Source of the DNA: Pseudomonadota bacterium | GTDB taxonomy: Bacteria > Pseudomonadota > Alphaproteobacteria > Rhizobiales > Methylopilaceae | Direction: 5' to 3' | Assembly (NCBI GenBank): GCA_023388965.1 | Contig: JAEWFF010000028.1 | Location: forward strand, 186,001-250,000 | Length of the DNA stretch: 64,000 nucleotides | In this document: piece after piece, positions 15,937 to 24,875 of the stretch | Numbering within the stretch: the first letter of the stretch is position 1 | Layout: every line of letters begins with the position of its first letter | Translations under genes and position numbers: made by a program | Notes under the pieces: generated by a model | The model's input: only the letters and a program-made list of their open reading frames with translations | The model's database searches: none | What the model was told of the DNA's origin: nothing

Positions 15937-16437
15937 CTAGCCGGCCGCGTTGAGGTGCGCGCGCAGATGGCGATAGGCATCGCGGATCAAAGTCCATGTG
16001 CGCGTCTGCGACAGGCCGATCTCCGCCGCGATCTCGGCAATCGTCTTCTCGCCGAGGCGGTGCGCCTCGAAAGCAAGCCGCGTGCGCTCGGGCAGTTCGC
16101 CCAGCGCCCGATCCACGATGGCCAGCCGCTGGCGATCGTAGATCTGCTGCTCCTGGAGCGGATGCGGATCGGCGATGGCGAGGAATTCCTCGTCCGTCAC
16201 ATCGGCGCGCACGAAACGGCGTTCGCGCCGGTTGAAGTCGATGGAGAGATTGCGCGCGACCTGATGTAGATAGGCGCGCGGATTGTCGAGCGGGCCTTCG
16301 GGCGTGGCCGTCAGAAGCCGCGCGAACGCATCCTGCGTCAGGTCGGCCGCCACATCCGCATTATGCCCGCGCCGCCGCAGAAAGCGGTTGATCTCCGGTC
16401 CATGCCGGTCGAACAGGCGGGACAGATCCCATCTCAT
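15937..16437 (-). CDS. FecI-like ECF sigma factor
   Basis: A 166-residue sigma factor with region 2 (INRFLRRRGHNADVAADLTQDAFARLL, then PRAYLHQVARNLSIDFNRRERR) and region 4 (LPERTRLAFEAHRLGEKTIAEIAAEIGLSQTRTWTLIRDAYRHLR). It should direct RNA polymerase to the receptor gene when the outer-membrane receptor is occupied. I start at ATG 16437 (MRWDLSRLF), which gives the normal length. A longer frame to 16791 has no family match. The 172 bases upstream include an A/T-rich patch around 16484-16520 that could hold its promoter, but I could not identify a Fur, RirA or Irr site. Confidence 0.9.
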   Translation of the reverse strand: MRWDLSRLFDRHGPEINRFLRRRGHNADVAADLTQDAFARLLTATPEGPLDNPRAYLHQVARNLSIDFNRRERRFVRADVTDEEFLAIADPHPLQEQQIYDRQRLAIVDRALGELPERTRLAFEAHRLGEKTIAEIAAEIGLSQTRTWTLIRDAYRHLRAHLNAAG

Positions 16438-16609
16438 CGCAGGTTTCGACTCCGGGCGCGGTTCCGCCGCGCCGTGCCCATGCGTTATTGTTTTTGGTTT
16501 TAGCGAGCAAGAACAATGATTTAGAGAGCTTCCAGACTGCGGCGCCCAAGTGCGGAAAGAGGCGGCGCGCCAATGCCTTGCGCAGCGCCCCCGACCTTCG
16601 GCCGATGCC

Positions 16610-17533
16610 CTATTTGCGCGCCACGGCAGCGATGCCGAACAGAACGCCGCCGAACACCGCGAGGATGCCGAGTGTTTCCGGCCAGGCCGGCCAACGGCCT
16701 TCCCACAGAAAGCCGTAGATGACGCCGGTCGCGGGTTCGGCGACATAAAGCTGCCCGGACAAAACGAGCGGCAGCCTCTTGGTCGCGACAATCCAGAAAT
16801 AGGTCGCGACCCAGCCCCCCAGAACGCCGGTTATGGCCGCCCAGATCATGAGGTTCTTCGCCTCCGGCCACGCAAATCCGAGATCGGGAATATTGACGAG
16901 GCCGAACGGCCAGACCGCGATGCCGAACAGCACGATGCCGAGCCCGGCGCCGATGCCCTGAAGGCCGGCCCATCCCATCGTATTGACATGCGGCATGCGC
17001 TCGACCGCGCGCGCGTTCAGCACGCCATAGCCGGTCCATGAGATTACCGAACAGACGGCGGCCAGAACGCCGATCAGGATTTCGCTGCGCGCTTCCGGCG
17101 TCGGCGCGCCCGCCAGCGCATAGCCGTTGACGATCAGAAGCCCGCTCGCGATCAGTGCAAGCGGCAAAGCCAGCGCGCGCCAGCGCACCCGCCCTTTGAG
17201 ATTTCCGGCAATCGCGAGCACGATCGGCAACAGCCCGCAGACGAGCGCGGCGATCTGCGGCCCCGCCTGCGCCACCGCGAGAACGAGAAAGCCGTAGAAG
17301 ATGCTGTAGCCGAGAAAGCCGAGCCAGATGCCCGTCAGTACAAGAGAGGGCGTAAGATTGCGTATCCGGCTTGCGGGCACGAGCGCGAACACGACAAGCG
17401 AAGTGGCCGCGAACATCAGATAGCGCATGACGGCAAGATCGACGCCCGAATAGGGCGCGACGCCGAGCGGGGCGATGAAGATCAGGCCCCAGAGCGCGCC
17501 GGTCGCCAGCGCCGCGAGAATGCCGACAAGCAT
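16610..17533 (-). CDS. DMT-superfamily transporter (EamA type)
   Basis: A 307-residue inner-membrane protein with about ten hydrophobic helices arranged as two EamA repeats: LVGILAALATGALWGLIFIAPLG opens the first and WTGYGVLNARAVE with NTMGWAGLQGIGAGLG the second. The GxxW and PxxR-like spots seen in drug/metabolite exporters are present. Substrate and direction are unknown. Its start is ten bases after the stop of the glutathione reductase gene on the same strand, so the two are probably co-transcribed. A link to thiol or stress metabolism is possible but only by position. The start ATG at 17533 is chosen because upstream codons lie inside gor. Confidence 0.85.
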   Translation of the reverse strand: MLVGILAALATGALWGLIFIAPLGVAPYSGVDLAVMRYLMFAATSLVVFALVPASRIRNLTPSLVLTGIWLGFLGYSIFYGFLVLAVAQAGPQIAALVCGLLPIVLAIAGNLKGRVRWRALALPLALIASGLLIVNGYALAGAPTPEARSEILIGVLAAVCSVISWTGYGVLNARAVERMPHVNTMGWAGLQGIGAGLGIVLFGIAVWPFGLVNIPDLGFAWPEAKNLMIWAAITGVLGGWVATYFWIVATKRLPLVLSGQLYVAEPATGVIYGFLWEGRWPAWPETLGILAVFGGVLFGIAAVARK

Positions 17534-17543
17534 GTGCGTTGCG

Positions 17544-18929
17544 TCAGATCGCGCCGCCGGGGTTCGGCACATGCACCTTGTCGCGCATGGTGACGAGTTC
17601 CTCGGCCGCCGTCGGATGCACGGCGATAGTGCGGTCGAAATCGGCCTTGGTCGCGCCCATGCCCACCGCCACCGCCGCAAGCTGGATCATCTCGCCCGCA
17701 TCTTCGCCCATGATATGTACGCCCATCACCCTGTCGGTCTTGGCGTCAACGACGAGCTTCATGAAGGTGCGTTCCTGGCGCCGCGTCAGCGTGTGCTTGA
17801 GACTGCGGAAACGCGAACGGTAGACGTCGATGGGCATCATCTCATCGCGCGCGTCCTGCTCGGTCATGCCGAGCGTGCCGATCTCCGGCGTCGAGAACAC
17901 GGCGGTCGCAAACAGCGAATGATCGACCTGCCAGTTATTGCCGCCGAACACGCTGTCGGCGAAGGCATGGCCTTCGCGGATCGCCACCGGCGTCAGGTTC
18001 ACCCGGTCGGTGACATCGCCGACCGCGTAGATATGCGGCACATTGGTGCGCGAGCCGGCATCGACCTTGATCTCGCCGCGCTCGCCAAGTTCCACGCCGG
18101 CCTTGTCCAGACCGAGCCCGGCCGTGTTCGGCGCGCGCCCGGTGGCGAAGAACACGACGTCGAATTCGTCGTCATCCTTGGTGACGTAAGTCACCTTGCG
18201 GCAATCCTCATCGCCGCGCTCGATCTTCGCGATCGTGTTGTTCATCTTCAGCGTCACGCCTTCGGCCGCCATCGCCAGCATGATCTCGTCGCGCAGATCC
18301 TCGTCGAAGCCGCGCAGAATCTTGTCGCCGCGATGAATGAGCGTCACTTCCGCGCCGAGGCGCTGGAACATGCAGGCGAATTCAAGCGCGATATAGCCGC
18401 CGCCGACAATCGCGATGCGTTTGGGCAGTTCCTTCAGGTCGAACACCTGGTCGGACGACACCGCAAGTTCCGCCCCCGGTATGTGCGGGAAGGTCGGGTG
18501 CCCGCCGGTCGCGACGAGGATATACTTCGCCGTCACCGTCTTGCCGTCGGCAAGCCGCAGGGTATGGGCATCCTCGAACACCGCCCGGCCGGCATATTGC
18601 GTCACGCCGGAGCGTTCAAGATTCTTGCCATAGAGTTCGGAAAGCCGTCCGATCTCGCGATCCTTGGCGCCGATCAGCGCCGGCCAGGAAAATTCCGGTG
18701 GCGTGTGCAGCGTCCAGCCATAGCCGGCAGCATCGTCGAAGGCGTCGTGGAAGCGGCTCGCCAGCACCATGATCTTCTTCGGCACGCAGCCGCGGATCAC
18801 GCAGGTGCCGCCCGTCCGGTATTCCTCGGCAATGGCCACCTTCGCGCCATGGCCCGCCGCGAAGCGCGCCGCGCGCACGCCGCCCGAGCCCGCGCCCAGC
18901 ACGAAGAGATCAACATCGAAATCGTTCAT
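17544..18929 (-). CDS. gor: Glutathione-disulfide reductase
   Basis: A 461-residue FAD-dependent disulfide reductase that keeps glutathione reduced with NADPH. The FAD-binding GAGSGG (12-17) is followed by the redox pair Cys43 and Cys48 in GTCVIRGCVPKK, the second Rossmann motif AIVGGGYIALEFA, the ATGRAPNT segment and the C-terminal catalytic HPTAAEEL. The VIRGCVPKK form separates it from lipoamide dehydrogenase and mercuric reductase. The ATG at 18929 (MNDFDVDLFVLG) is used, not the earlier in-frame start. It is divergent from tctC across about 100 bases. Confidence 0.93.
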   Translation of the reverse strand: MNDFDVDLFVLGAGSGGVRAARFAAGHGAKVAIAEEYRTGGTCVIRGCVPKKIMVLASRFHDAFDDAAGYGWTLHTPPEFSWPALIGAKDREIGRLSELYGKNLERSGVTQYAGRAVFEDAHTLRLADGKTVTAKYILVATGGHPTFPHIPGAELAVSSDQVFDLKELPKRIAIVGGGYIALEFACMFQRLGAEVTLIHRGDKILRGFDEDLRDEIMLAMAAEGVTLKMNNTIAKIERGDEDCRKVTYVTKDDDEFDVVFFATGRAPNTAGLGLDKAGVELGERGEIKVDAGSRTNVPHIYAVGDVTDRVNLTPVAIREGHAFADSVFGGNNWQVDHSLFATAVFSTPEIGTLGMTEQDARDEMMPIDVYRSRFRSLKHTLTRRQERTFMKLVVDAKTDRVMGVHIMGEDAGEMIQLAAVAVGMGATKADFDRTIAVHPTAAEELVTMRDKVHVPNPGGAI

Positions 18930-19032
18930 GAAACCATCACCGGCGGGATAATGCCCCCTCGACACCGGCGGGGGCTGAGACCAAGATATGGGCTGAAAGG
19001 CGACAAACGCCAAGCGCAGAGGGAGTTAGCAT

Positions 19033-19986
19033 ATGCACGGATTTTTCAGGATGGCCGCCGGTGCGGTGATCGCGGCGGGCCTGGCTTTGCCCGCGGTCGC
19101 GCAGGAAATGTCCATCATGGCGCCCGCCGGTCCCGGCGGTGGCTGGGACCAGACGGCCCGCTCCCTGCAGGAGGCCCTGCAGGTCGAGAAAATCGCGACC
19201 AATGTGCAGGTCGTCAACGTTCCGGGCGCCGGCGGCACGGTCGGCCTCGCCCAGTTCGTCAACCAGAACAAGGGCAATGCAAACGCCCTGATCGTCGGCG
19301 GCTATGTCATGGTCGGCGCGATCCTCACCAACAATGCGCCCGTAAAGCTCGATCAGGTCACGCCCATCGCGCGCCTGACCGGCGAATATGAAGCCATCGT
19401 CGTTCCGGATTCGTCCGATATCAAGACGATGGCCGATCTCGTCGAGAAGCTGAAAGCCGATCCCGGCGCGGTGAGCTGGGGCGGCGGTTCGGCCGGCGGC
19501 ACCGACCACATCACGGTCGGCCTGATCGCCAAGGCCGTCGGCGTCGATCCGACCAAGATCAACTACATTCCGTTCTCCGGCGGCGGTGAGGCCCTCGCGG
19601 CCATTGTCGGCGGCAAGGTCACGGCCGGCATTTCCGGCTTCGGCGAATTCGAGCAGCAGGTGAAGGCCGGAAAGCTGCGCGTGCTCGCCGTCTCCTCCCC
19701 CGAGCGTCTCGACATCGTCGATGCGCCGACGCTGAAGGAATCGGATGTCGACGTCGAGGTGCAGAACTGGCGCGGCGTCTGGGGCGCTCCCGGCCTGACC
19801 GACGAGCAGAAGGCTGAACTCATCGGCAAGATCGAGAAGGTCAACGCCTCCGAGACCTGGACGAAGACGCTCGCAGCCAAGGGCTGGGCCAACACCTTCC
19901 TGGCCGGCGACGCCTTCGCCGATGTCCTGAAGACCGAAATCGCGCAGACCGAAACCATTCTGAGGGATATCGGCCTCGTCAAATGA
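19033..19986 (+). CDS. tctC: Tripartite tricarboxylate transporter, periplasmic binding subunit
   Basis: A 317-residue Bug/TctC-family solute-binding protein. A signal peptide (MAAGAVIAAGLALPAVAQ, cut near residue 24) precedes MSIMAPAGPGGGWDQTARSLQEAL, the phosphate-like loop that grips a carboxylate. Later come GAGGTVGLAQFVN, SWGGGSAGGTDHI and YIPFSGGGEALAAIVGG, all typical. A GGGAG ribosome site precedes the ATG at 19033. It overlaps tctB by four bases (ATGA). The ligand is probably a di- or tricarboxylate, but members of this family also bind amino acids, nicotinate or terephthalate. No two-component tctDE is present next to it. Confidence 0.93.
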   Translation: MHGFFRMAAGAVIAAGLALPAVAQEMSIMAPAGPGGGWDQTARSLQEALQVEKIATNVQVVNVPGAGGTVGLAQFVNQNKGNANALIVGGYVMVGAILTNNAPVKLDQVTPIARLTGEYEAIVVPDSSDIKTMADLVEKLKADPGAVSWGGGSAGGTDHITVGLIAKAVGVDPTKINYIPFSGGGEALAAIVGGKVTAGISGFGEFEQQVKAGKLRVLAVSSPERLDIVDAPTLKESDVDVEVQNWRGVWGAPGLTDEQKAELIGKIEKVNASETWTKTLAAKGWANTFLAGDAFADVLKTEIAQTETILRDIGLVK

Positions 19987-20471
19987 GTGAGGACAACTCG
20001 AACAAGAATGCGGCGCGGCCTGACAAGGCCGCGTTCGCAATTGCGCTCTTTCTGTTCGGCGTCGCGGCGCTTGTGGCATGGAACGCGGCGCAATTGTCGT
20101 CGACCGTCGCGCCCTATGCGCGCATCGGCGCGGCGGCCTTTCCCTATGCCATCGCCGCCCTTCTCGCCGTCTGCGGAATTGCCACCATATTCGCCGCCGC
20201 GCGCGGCGATTTCCCGGACCGGGAACCGCTCGAACTCGGCCGCGTCGGCTGGATTCTCGCCGGCCTTGCGGCGCAGATCGCGCTGCTGGGCATTGCCGGA
20301 TTTTCGATTGCGACCGGCGTCCTGTTCGCGCTCACGGCGCGCGGCTTCGGCGGCAAGCCCTTGTGGCTGACGATCCCCATCGGCATCGTCCTGTCGTTCC
20401 TGCTTTATCTTGCCTTCAACAAAGGGCTGCAACTCAGCCTGCCGCGCGGCCCGCTCGAAAGGCTCGTTTGA
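19983..20471 (+). CDS. tctB: Tripartite tricarboxylate transporter, small membrane subunit
   Basis: A 162-residue protein with four predicted membrane helices: AFAIALFLFGVAALVAWNA, IGAAAFPYAIAALLAVCGIATIF, VGWILAGLAAQIALLGIAGF and LTIPIGIVLSFLLYLAF. This is the TctB family pattern. Its start overlaps the tctC stop as ATGA and it ends three bases before tctA, so the three are one operon. The short N-terminus is Asn/Lys-rich and cytoplasmic. Together with TctA it forms the permease for the carboxylate delivered by TctC. Confidence 0.9.
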   Translation: MSEDNSNKNAARPDKAAFAIALFLFGVAALVAWNAAQLSSTVAPYARIGAAAFPYAIAALLAVCGIATIFAAARGDFPDREPLELGRVGWILAGLAAQIALLGIAGFSIATGVLFALTARGFGGKPLWLTIPIGIVLSFLLYLAFNKGLQLSLPRGPLERLV

Positions 20472-20474
20472 TTC

Positions 20475-21989
20475 ATGGAGAGCTTTGACGCCCTTCTCAA
20501 TGGACTCGTGATCGCCGCCGAGCCCATCAATCTCCTGTATGCGCTGATCGGCGTCACGCTCGGCACCGCCGTCGGCGTCCTGCCCGGCATCGGCCCGGCC
20601 CTCACCGTCGCGCTGCTTCTGCCCGTCACCTTCCGGCTGGAGCCGACCGGCTCGCTCATCATGTTCGCCGGCATCTATTACGGCGGTATGTACGGCGGAT
20701 CGACCTCCTCGATCCTGCTCAACACGCCGGGCGAAAGCGCGTCCATGATCACCGCGCTCGAGGGGAACAAGATGGCGCGCGCCGGACGCGGCGGGCCGGC
20801 GCTCGCCACCGCCGCCATCGGCTCCTTCGTCGCGGGCATGATCGCCACGCTCGGGCTCGCCTTTCTCGCGCCTTACGTGGTCGAACTCGCGCTGACCTTC
20901 GGGCCGGCGGAATATTTCGCGCTCATGGTGCTTGCCTTCACCACCGTCTCCGCCGCCTTCGGCGGGTCGGCGCTGCGTGGCCTGACCGCCCTCTTCATCG
21001 GCCTCACCCTCGGCCTGATCGGCATCGACCTGCAAAGCGGACAGGCGCGCCTTGCCTTCGGCGTGCCCGATCTGCTCGACGGCGTCGAAGTCACAACCGC
21101 CGCCGTCGGCATGTTCGCCCTTGGCGAGACGCTTTACATCGCGGCCCTCGGCTCGCGCATTCCCGAAACCATCGAGCCGATCAAAGGCTCCGTATGGATG
21201 ACGGCGCAGGATTGGGCGCGCTCGTGGAAAGCCTGGCTGCGCGGCACCGGCCTCGGCTTCCCCATCGGCGCCCTGCCCGCCGGCGGCGCTGAAATTCCGA
21301 CCTTCCTGTCCTATTCGCTCGAAAAGCAGCTTTCGCCGCACAAGGAAGAATTCGGCAACGGCGCCATCGAGGGCGTCGCCGGTCCGGAAGCGGCCAACAA
21401 CGCATCGGCGGCCGGCACGCTCGTGCCGCTGCTGACGCTCGGCCTGCCGACCTCGGCGACGGCGGCGATGATGCTCGCGGGCTTCCAGCAGTTCGGCCTC
21501 AATCCTGGCCCGCTGCTCTTCACCACCAATCCTGATCTCGTCTGGGGCCTCGTCGCCAGCCTTCTGGTCGCGAACTTCATGCTGCTCGTGCTCAACCTAC
21601 CGATGATCGGCCTGTGGGTACGCCTGCTCGCCATTCCGCGTCCGTGGCTTTACGGCGGCATCCTTGTCTTCGCGACGCTCGGCACGCTCGGCGCCAATCC
21701 CTCGCAGTTCGAACTCGGCATCCTTGCCGCGCTCGGCCTGCTCGGTTTTGCGATGCGTTATTTCGACTATCCCGTCGCGCCGGTCATCATCGGCCTCATC
21801 CTCGGGCCGCTGGCGGAACAGCAATTGCGCCGCGCGCTGGCGATCAGCCAAGGCGATCCGTCCGCCCTGGTCGAGAGCGGACTTGCGATCTCGATCTATG
21901 TGATCTGCGCCATCGTCCTGCTCGCGCCTTTCCTGCTGGGGCTGCTTCAGCGCGGGCGCGGCACGGGCGAACAGGCGGATGCCGAATAA
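20475..21989 (+). CDS. tctA: Tripartite tricarboxylate transporter, large permease subunit
   Basis: A 504-residue integral membrane protein with about twelve helices. The family signatures GVLPGIGPALTVALLLPVTF and YGGMYGGSTSSILLNTPGESASMITALEG stand in the first quarter, and GLPTSATAAMMLAGFQ gives the repeated counterpart in the second half. It is the cation-driven translocation subunit. The gene follows tctB by three bases, and the operon ends at a strong hairpin with T-run at 22021-22044. Length is normal for the family. Confidence 0.95.
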   Translation: MESFDALLNGLVIAAEPINLLYALIGVTLGTAVGVLPGIGPALTVALLLPVTFRLEPTGSLIMFAGIYYGGMYGGSTSSILLNTPGESASMITALEGNKMARAGRGGPALATAAIGSFVAGMIATLGLAFLAPYVVELALTFGPAEYFALMVLAFTTVSAAFGGSALRGLTALFIGLTLGLIGIDLQSGQARLAFGVPDLLDGVEVTTAAVGMFALGETLYIAALGSRIPETIEPIKGSVWMTAQDWARSWKAWLRGTGLGFPIGALPAGGAEIPTFLSYSLEKQLSPHKEEFGNGAIEGVAGPEAANNASAAGTLVPLLTLGLPTSATAAMMLAGFQQFGLNPGPLLFTTNPDLVWGLVASLLVANFMLLVLNLPMIGLWVRLLAIPRPWLYGGILVFATLGTLGANPSQFELGILAALGLLGFAMRYFDYPVAPVIIGLILGPLAEQQLRRALAISQGDPSALVESGLAISIYVICAIVLLAPFLLGLLQRGRGTGEQADAE

Positions 21990-22020
21990 AAGGGCTCGAT
22001 AGAAAAGGCCCAATAAAAAA

Positions 22021-22044
22021 GGGGCGGTTTCAGCCGCCCCTTTT
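22021..22044. terminator. Bidirectional rho-independent terminator between tctA and the DUF2059 gene
   Basis: The perfect stem GGGGCGG/CCGCCCC with a 6-base loop (22021-22040) is followed by TTTT on the plus strand and preceded by AAAAAA (22015-22020), which becomes a T-run on the minus strand. It lies between the convergent ends of tctA (21989) and the DUF2059 gene (22073). It can therefore stop transcription from both sides. Confidence 0.9.
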
Positions 22045-22072
22045 CAAAACCGGATTCTGAAACGTCACGACA

Positions 22073-22588
22073 TCAGAGGTCGTGACCCTTCTTTTTCATT
22101 TCCTTGCGCAGCTCAGTCATGATCGTGACGCTCATCTCGCGCGACCATTCCTGAAGCATCTTGAAGCTCTCGGTCAGCACGGTGGGCAATTCCTCGGTCA
22201 TCTTCTTGCCGGCCGGCGACTGATAGAATTGTGCGATCTCGCGCAATTCCTCTTCCGTGAAGGTGCGCGCGTAAACGATCGCGATATCGTTCACGAGCTT
22301 CTCGTCGGCGGTTGCCAGCGATTTCACGACATCCACCGCCGCCGCGTCGAGATCGGCCTGCAGGTTCGGCTGGGTGCGCAGGATGTTGTTGCGCGCATCG
22401 GTCAGCAACTTCGGAACGACATTGTCGAAGCTCTTGCTGGCGCCGGTGAAATCAAGAACGGCCCGCGCCAGCGCGATATGTTCGGGGCTTGGCTGCTCCG
22501 TCGGCGCTGTCTGTGCGGAAGCCGGCACGGACAGCACAAACGCCACCAGCGCGATCGGGGCGAAGCGGCAAAGCCGGGCGAACGTCAT
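22073..22588 (-). CDS. Periplasmic DUF2059 protein
   Basis: A 171-residue protein with a signal peptide (FAPIALVAFVLSVPASAQ) and a C-terminal DUF2059 domain: EKLVNDIAIVYARTFTEEELREIAQFYQSPAGKKMTEELP. That helical domain is widespread in alphaproteobacteria and has no known activity. The ATG at 22588 is used; the frame runs on to 22678 inside rpiA. It follows rpiA closely on the same strand (19 bases after its stop). The rpiA / DUF2059 / gor / aroG order is one I remember from other Rhizobiales, here interrupted by tctCBA and the Fec module. Confidence 0.85.
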   Translation of the reverse strand: MTFARLCRFAPIALVAFVLSVPASAQTAPTEQPSPEHIALARAVLDFTGASKSFDNVVPKLLTDARNNILRTQPNLQADLDAAAVDVVKSLATADEKLVNDIAIVYARTFTEEELREIAQFYQSPAGKKMTEELPTVLTESFKMLQEWSREMSVTIMTELRKEMKKKGHDL

Positions 22589-22607
22589 CGAGATGTCTCC
22601 GAAATAC

Positions 22608-23309
22608 TCAGGAAGATTTTCGCGTAATATGCTCGACGCCGGCGGGTCCGGCAACGAACGCATCGCTCGCAAGGCCAATGAACAGACCGTGTTCCACTAC
22701 CCCAGGAACGGCCGCCAGTCCATTCGCCAGCGCCTCCGGATCGTCAATTCGACTCAGAGCGGCGTCGAGGATGAAATGGCCGGAATCCGTGACCAAAGCA
22801 TGGCCGTCTCCCCGCACCCGCAGCGTCAATTCGCCCGTGCAGCCCGCCGCCGCGATAGCGCGGGCAACAGCCCGCCTCGTCGCCTCCAACCCGAACTGGA
22901 TGACTTCGACGGGAAGCGGAAACGCGCCGAGCACATCGACCTTCTTGCCGGCATCGGCGATCACCGCCATGCGCTTCGAGGCATTGGCGACGATCTTCTC
23001 GCGCAGCAGCGCCGCCCCGCCGCCCTTGATGAGGCGAAGCTGCCCGTCGAGTTCGTCGGCGCCATCGACCGTCAGATCGAGTTCCGGCGTCTCTTCCAGA
23101 GTCGTCAGGGGAATGCCCGCATGCTTGGCGAGGCCGCGCGTGGCTTCCGATGTCGGTACACCCACGACATCGAGTCCCGCTTTCACCTTCGCGCCGAGAA
23201 GCTCGACGAAATGCGCCGCCGTCGAGCCCGTGCCGAGCCCGAGCTTCATGCCCGGACGCACGAGTTCGAGCGCGGCCGCCGCGGCCGCGCGTTTCTGATT
23301 GTCACTCAA
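22608..23309 (-). CDS. rpiA: Ribose-5-phosphate isomerase A
   Basis: A 233-residue enzyme that interconverts ribose 5-phosphate and ribulose 5-phosphate in the pentose phosphate pathway. The phosphate-binding GLGTGSTAAHFVELL, PTSEATRGLAKHAGIPL, TVDGADELDGQLRLIKGGGAALLREKIVA with the catalytic Asp/Glu/Lys, and PVEVIQFG are all present. Its ATG overlaps the aldehyde dehydrogenase stop by four bases (ATGA), so the two are translationally linked. Length is normal (about 220-235). Confidence 0.95.
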   Translation of the reverse strand: MSDNQKRAAAAAALELVRPGMKLGLGTGSTAAHFVELLGAKVKAGLDVVGVPTSEATRGLAKHAGIPLTTLEETPELDLTVDGADELDGQLRLIKGGGAALLREKIVANASKRMAVIADAGKKVDVLGAFPLPVEVIQFGLEATRRAVARAIAAAGCTGELTLRVRGDGHALVTDSGHFILDAALSRIDDPEALANGLAAVPGVVEHGLFIGLASDAFVAGPAGVEHITRKSS

Positions 23310-24757
23310 ACTCCCAGCCCCCCGAGCATCACATATTTGAGTTCCGTGAACTCCTCGACCCCGTGGCGCGATCCTTCGCGCCCGATGCCCGATTGCTTCA
23401 TCCCGCCGAACGGCGCGACCTCCGTCGAGATCGCCCCCGCATTCACGCCGACGATCCCATAATCCAGCGACTCGGCAACGCGGAAGATGCGGCCGACATC
23501 GCGGGCGTAGAAATAAGCCGCAAGGCCGAATTCGGTGTCGTTGGCGTAACGGATCGCCTGCTCCTCCGTCCTGAAGCGGAAGACGGCGGCAACCGGCCCG
23601 AACGTCTCTTCCTTCGCGATCCTCATTTTCTGCGTGACGCCGGAAAGAACCGTCGGCTGGAAGAACGTCCCGCCCAGCCGGTGCCTCTTGCCGCCGAGCT
23701 TCACCTCCGCGCCCTTCTCGACGGCGTCGGCGATATGCTCCTTCACCTTCACGACGGCGTCGTCGTTGATCAGCGGGCCCTGCTGCACGCCATCGTCGAG
23801 GCCGTTGCCGACCTTCAGCTTCCTCACCGCCTCGATCAGCCGGGCGACGAAGGCGTCATACACCTTGTCCTGCACATAGATGCGGTTCGCGCACACACAG
23901 GTCTGGCCCATATTGCGGAACTTGGACTGGATCGCCCCGGCGACCGCCGCATCGAGATCGGCATCGTCGAAGACGAGAAACGGCGCGTTGCCGCCGAGTT
24001 CGAGCCCGACCTTCTTCACGCCCTCGGCTGCCTGCTTCATCAGCGTCTTGCCGATCTCGGTCGAGCCCGTAAACGTCACAACCCTGACCTTGGGATGCAT
24101 CGTCAGCACCTCACCGATCGGGCCGGATTTCCCCGTAATGACATTCAGCACGCCGGCCGGAATGCCCGCTTCCTCGCCGAGCGCGGCCAGCGCAAGCGCG
24201 GTCAGCGGCGTCGCGCTCGCGGGCTTGACGACCGCCGTGCAGCCGGCGGCGAGCGCCGGGCCGACCTTGCGGGTGATCATCGCCGCCGGGAAATTCCACG
24301 GCGTGATCGCGGCGACCACGCCCGCCGCCTGGCGCAGAACGAGAATGCGCGAACCCGGCCACGGGCTCGGAATCGTCTCGCCGTAAATCCTTTTGGCTTC
24401 CTCGGCGAAGAATTCGATGAAGCCGGCGGCATATTCGATCTCGCCCCGGCTTTCCGCCAGCGGTTTGCCCTGCTCGCTCGTCATCAGGACGGAAAGGTCT
24501 TCCTTGTTGTCGAGGATCAGGCGGAACCAGCGATGCAGGATCGCCGCCCGCTCCTTGGCCGTTTTCGCCGACCAGCCCGGCAGCGCCACTGAGGCCGCCT
24601 CGACCGCCTGTCTGGCCTCGCGCGCGCCGAGCGCCGGCACCGCGCCGACCTTCGCGCCCGTTGCCGGATTTGTGACCTCGGCCTCGCCCGCGCCGATCCA
24701 TTCGCCGCCGATCAGGCATTGCGAGCGCACGAGATTGCGGCGCTTGATCCTGCTCAT
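23306..24757 (-). CDS. gabD: NAD(P)-dependent aldehyde dehydrogenase, succinate-semialdehyde dehydrogenase type
   Basis: A 483-residue aldehyde dehydrogenase. The catalytic Cys287 stands in GQTCVCANR and Glu254 in LELGGNAP. ITPWNFPAAMITRKVGPALAAGC and FTGSTEIGKTLM are the cofactor and structural motifs, and PFGGMKQSGIGREGSRHG is the usual ending of GabD proteins. The second Cys two residues after the nucleophile (CVC) is also usual there. It probably oxidises succinate semialdehyde to succinate, though glutarate semialdehyde is possible. I take the ATG at 24757 with AGGA upstream, giving the E. coli GabD length. Upstream starts at 24772 and 24778 also exist. Confidence 0.85.
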   Translation of the reverse strand: MSRIKRRNLVRSQCLIGGEWIGAGEAEVTNPATGAKVGAVPALGAREARQAVEAASVALPGWSAKTAKERAAILHRWFRLILDNKEDLSVLMTSEQGKPLAESRGEIEYAAGFIEFFAEEAKRIYGETIPSPWPGSRILVLRQAAGVVAAITPWNFPAAMITRKVGPALAAGCTAVVKPASATPLTALALAALGEEAGIPAGVLNVITGKSGPIGEVLTMHPKVRVVTFTGSTEIGKTLMKQAAEGVKKVGLELGGNAPFLVFDDADLDAAVAGAIQSKFRNMGQTCVCANRIYVQDKVYDAFVARLIEAVRKLKVGNGLDDGVQQGPLINDDAVVKVKEHIADAVEKGAEVKLGGKRHRLGGTFFQPTVLSGVTQKMRIAKEETFGPVAAVFRFRTEEQAIRYANDTEFGLAAYFYARDVGRIFRVAESLDYGIVGVNAGAISTEVAPFGGMKQSGIGREGSRHGVEEFTELKYVMLGGLGV

Positions 24758-24875
24758 GCTGGTCCTGCTCATATCCACGCGCGTTTTACGCAGCGTCCTA
24801 CCCGTTAAAGGCCGGTTTTACGCGGTCGATTAATCGATAACCGCGCGAAATTCTCCAATGAATCCGGTTCGGGCC

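Noticed and set aside
15937..16791. Long N-terminus for the FecI-like sigma factor
   Set aside because: The extra 118 residues have no sigma region and cover a likely promoter. FecI proteins are about 165-175 residues.
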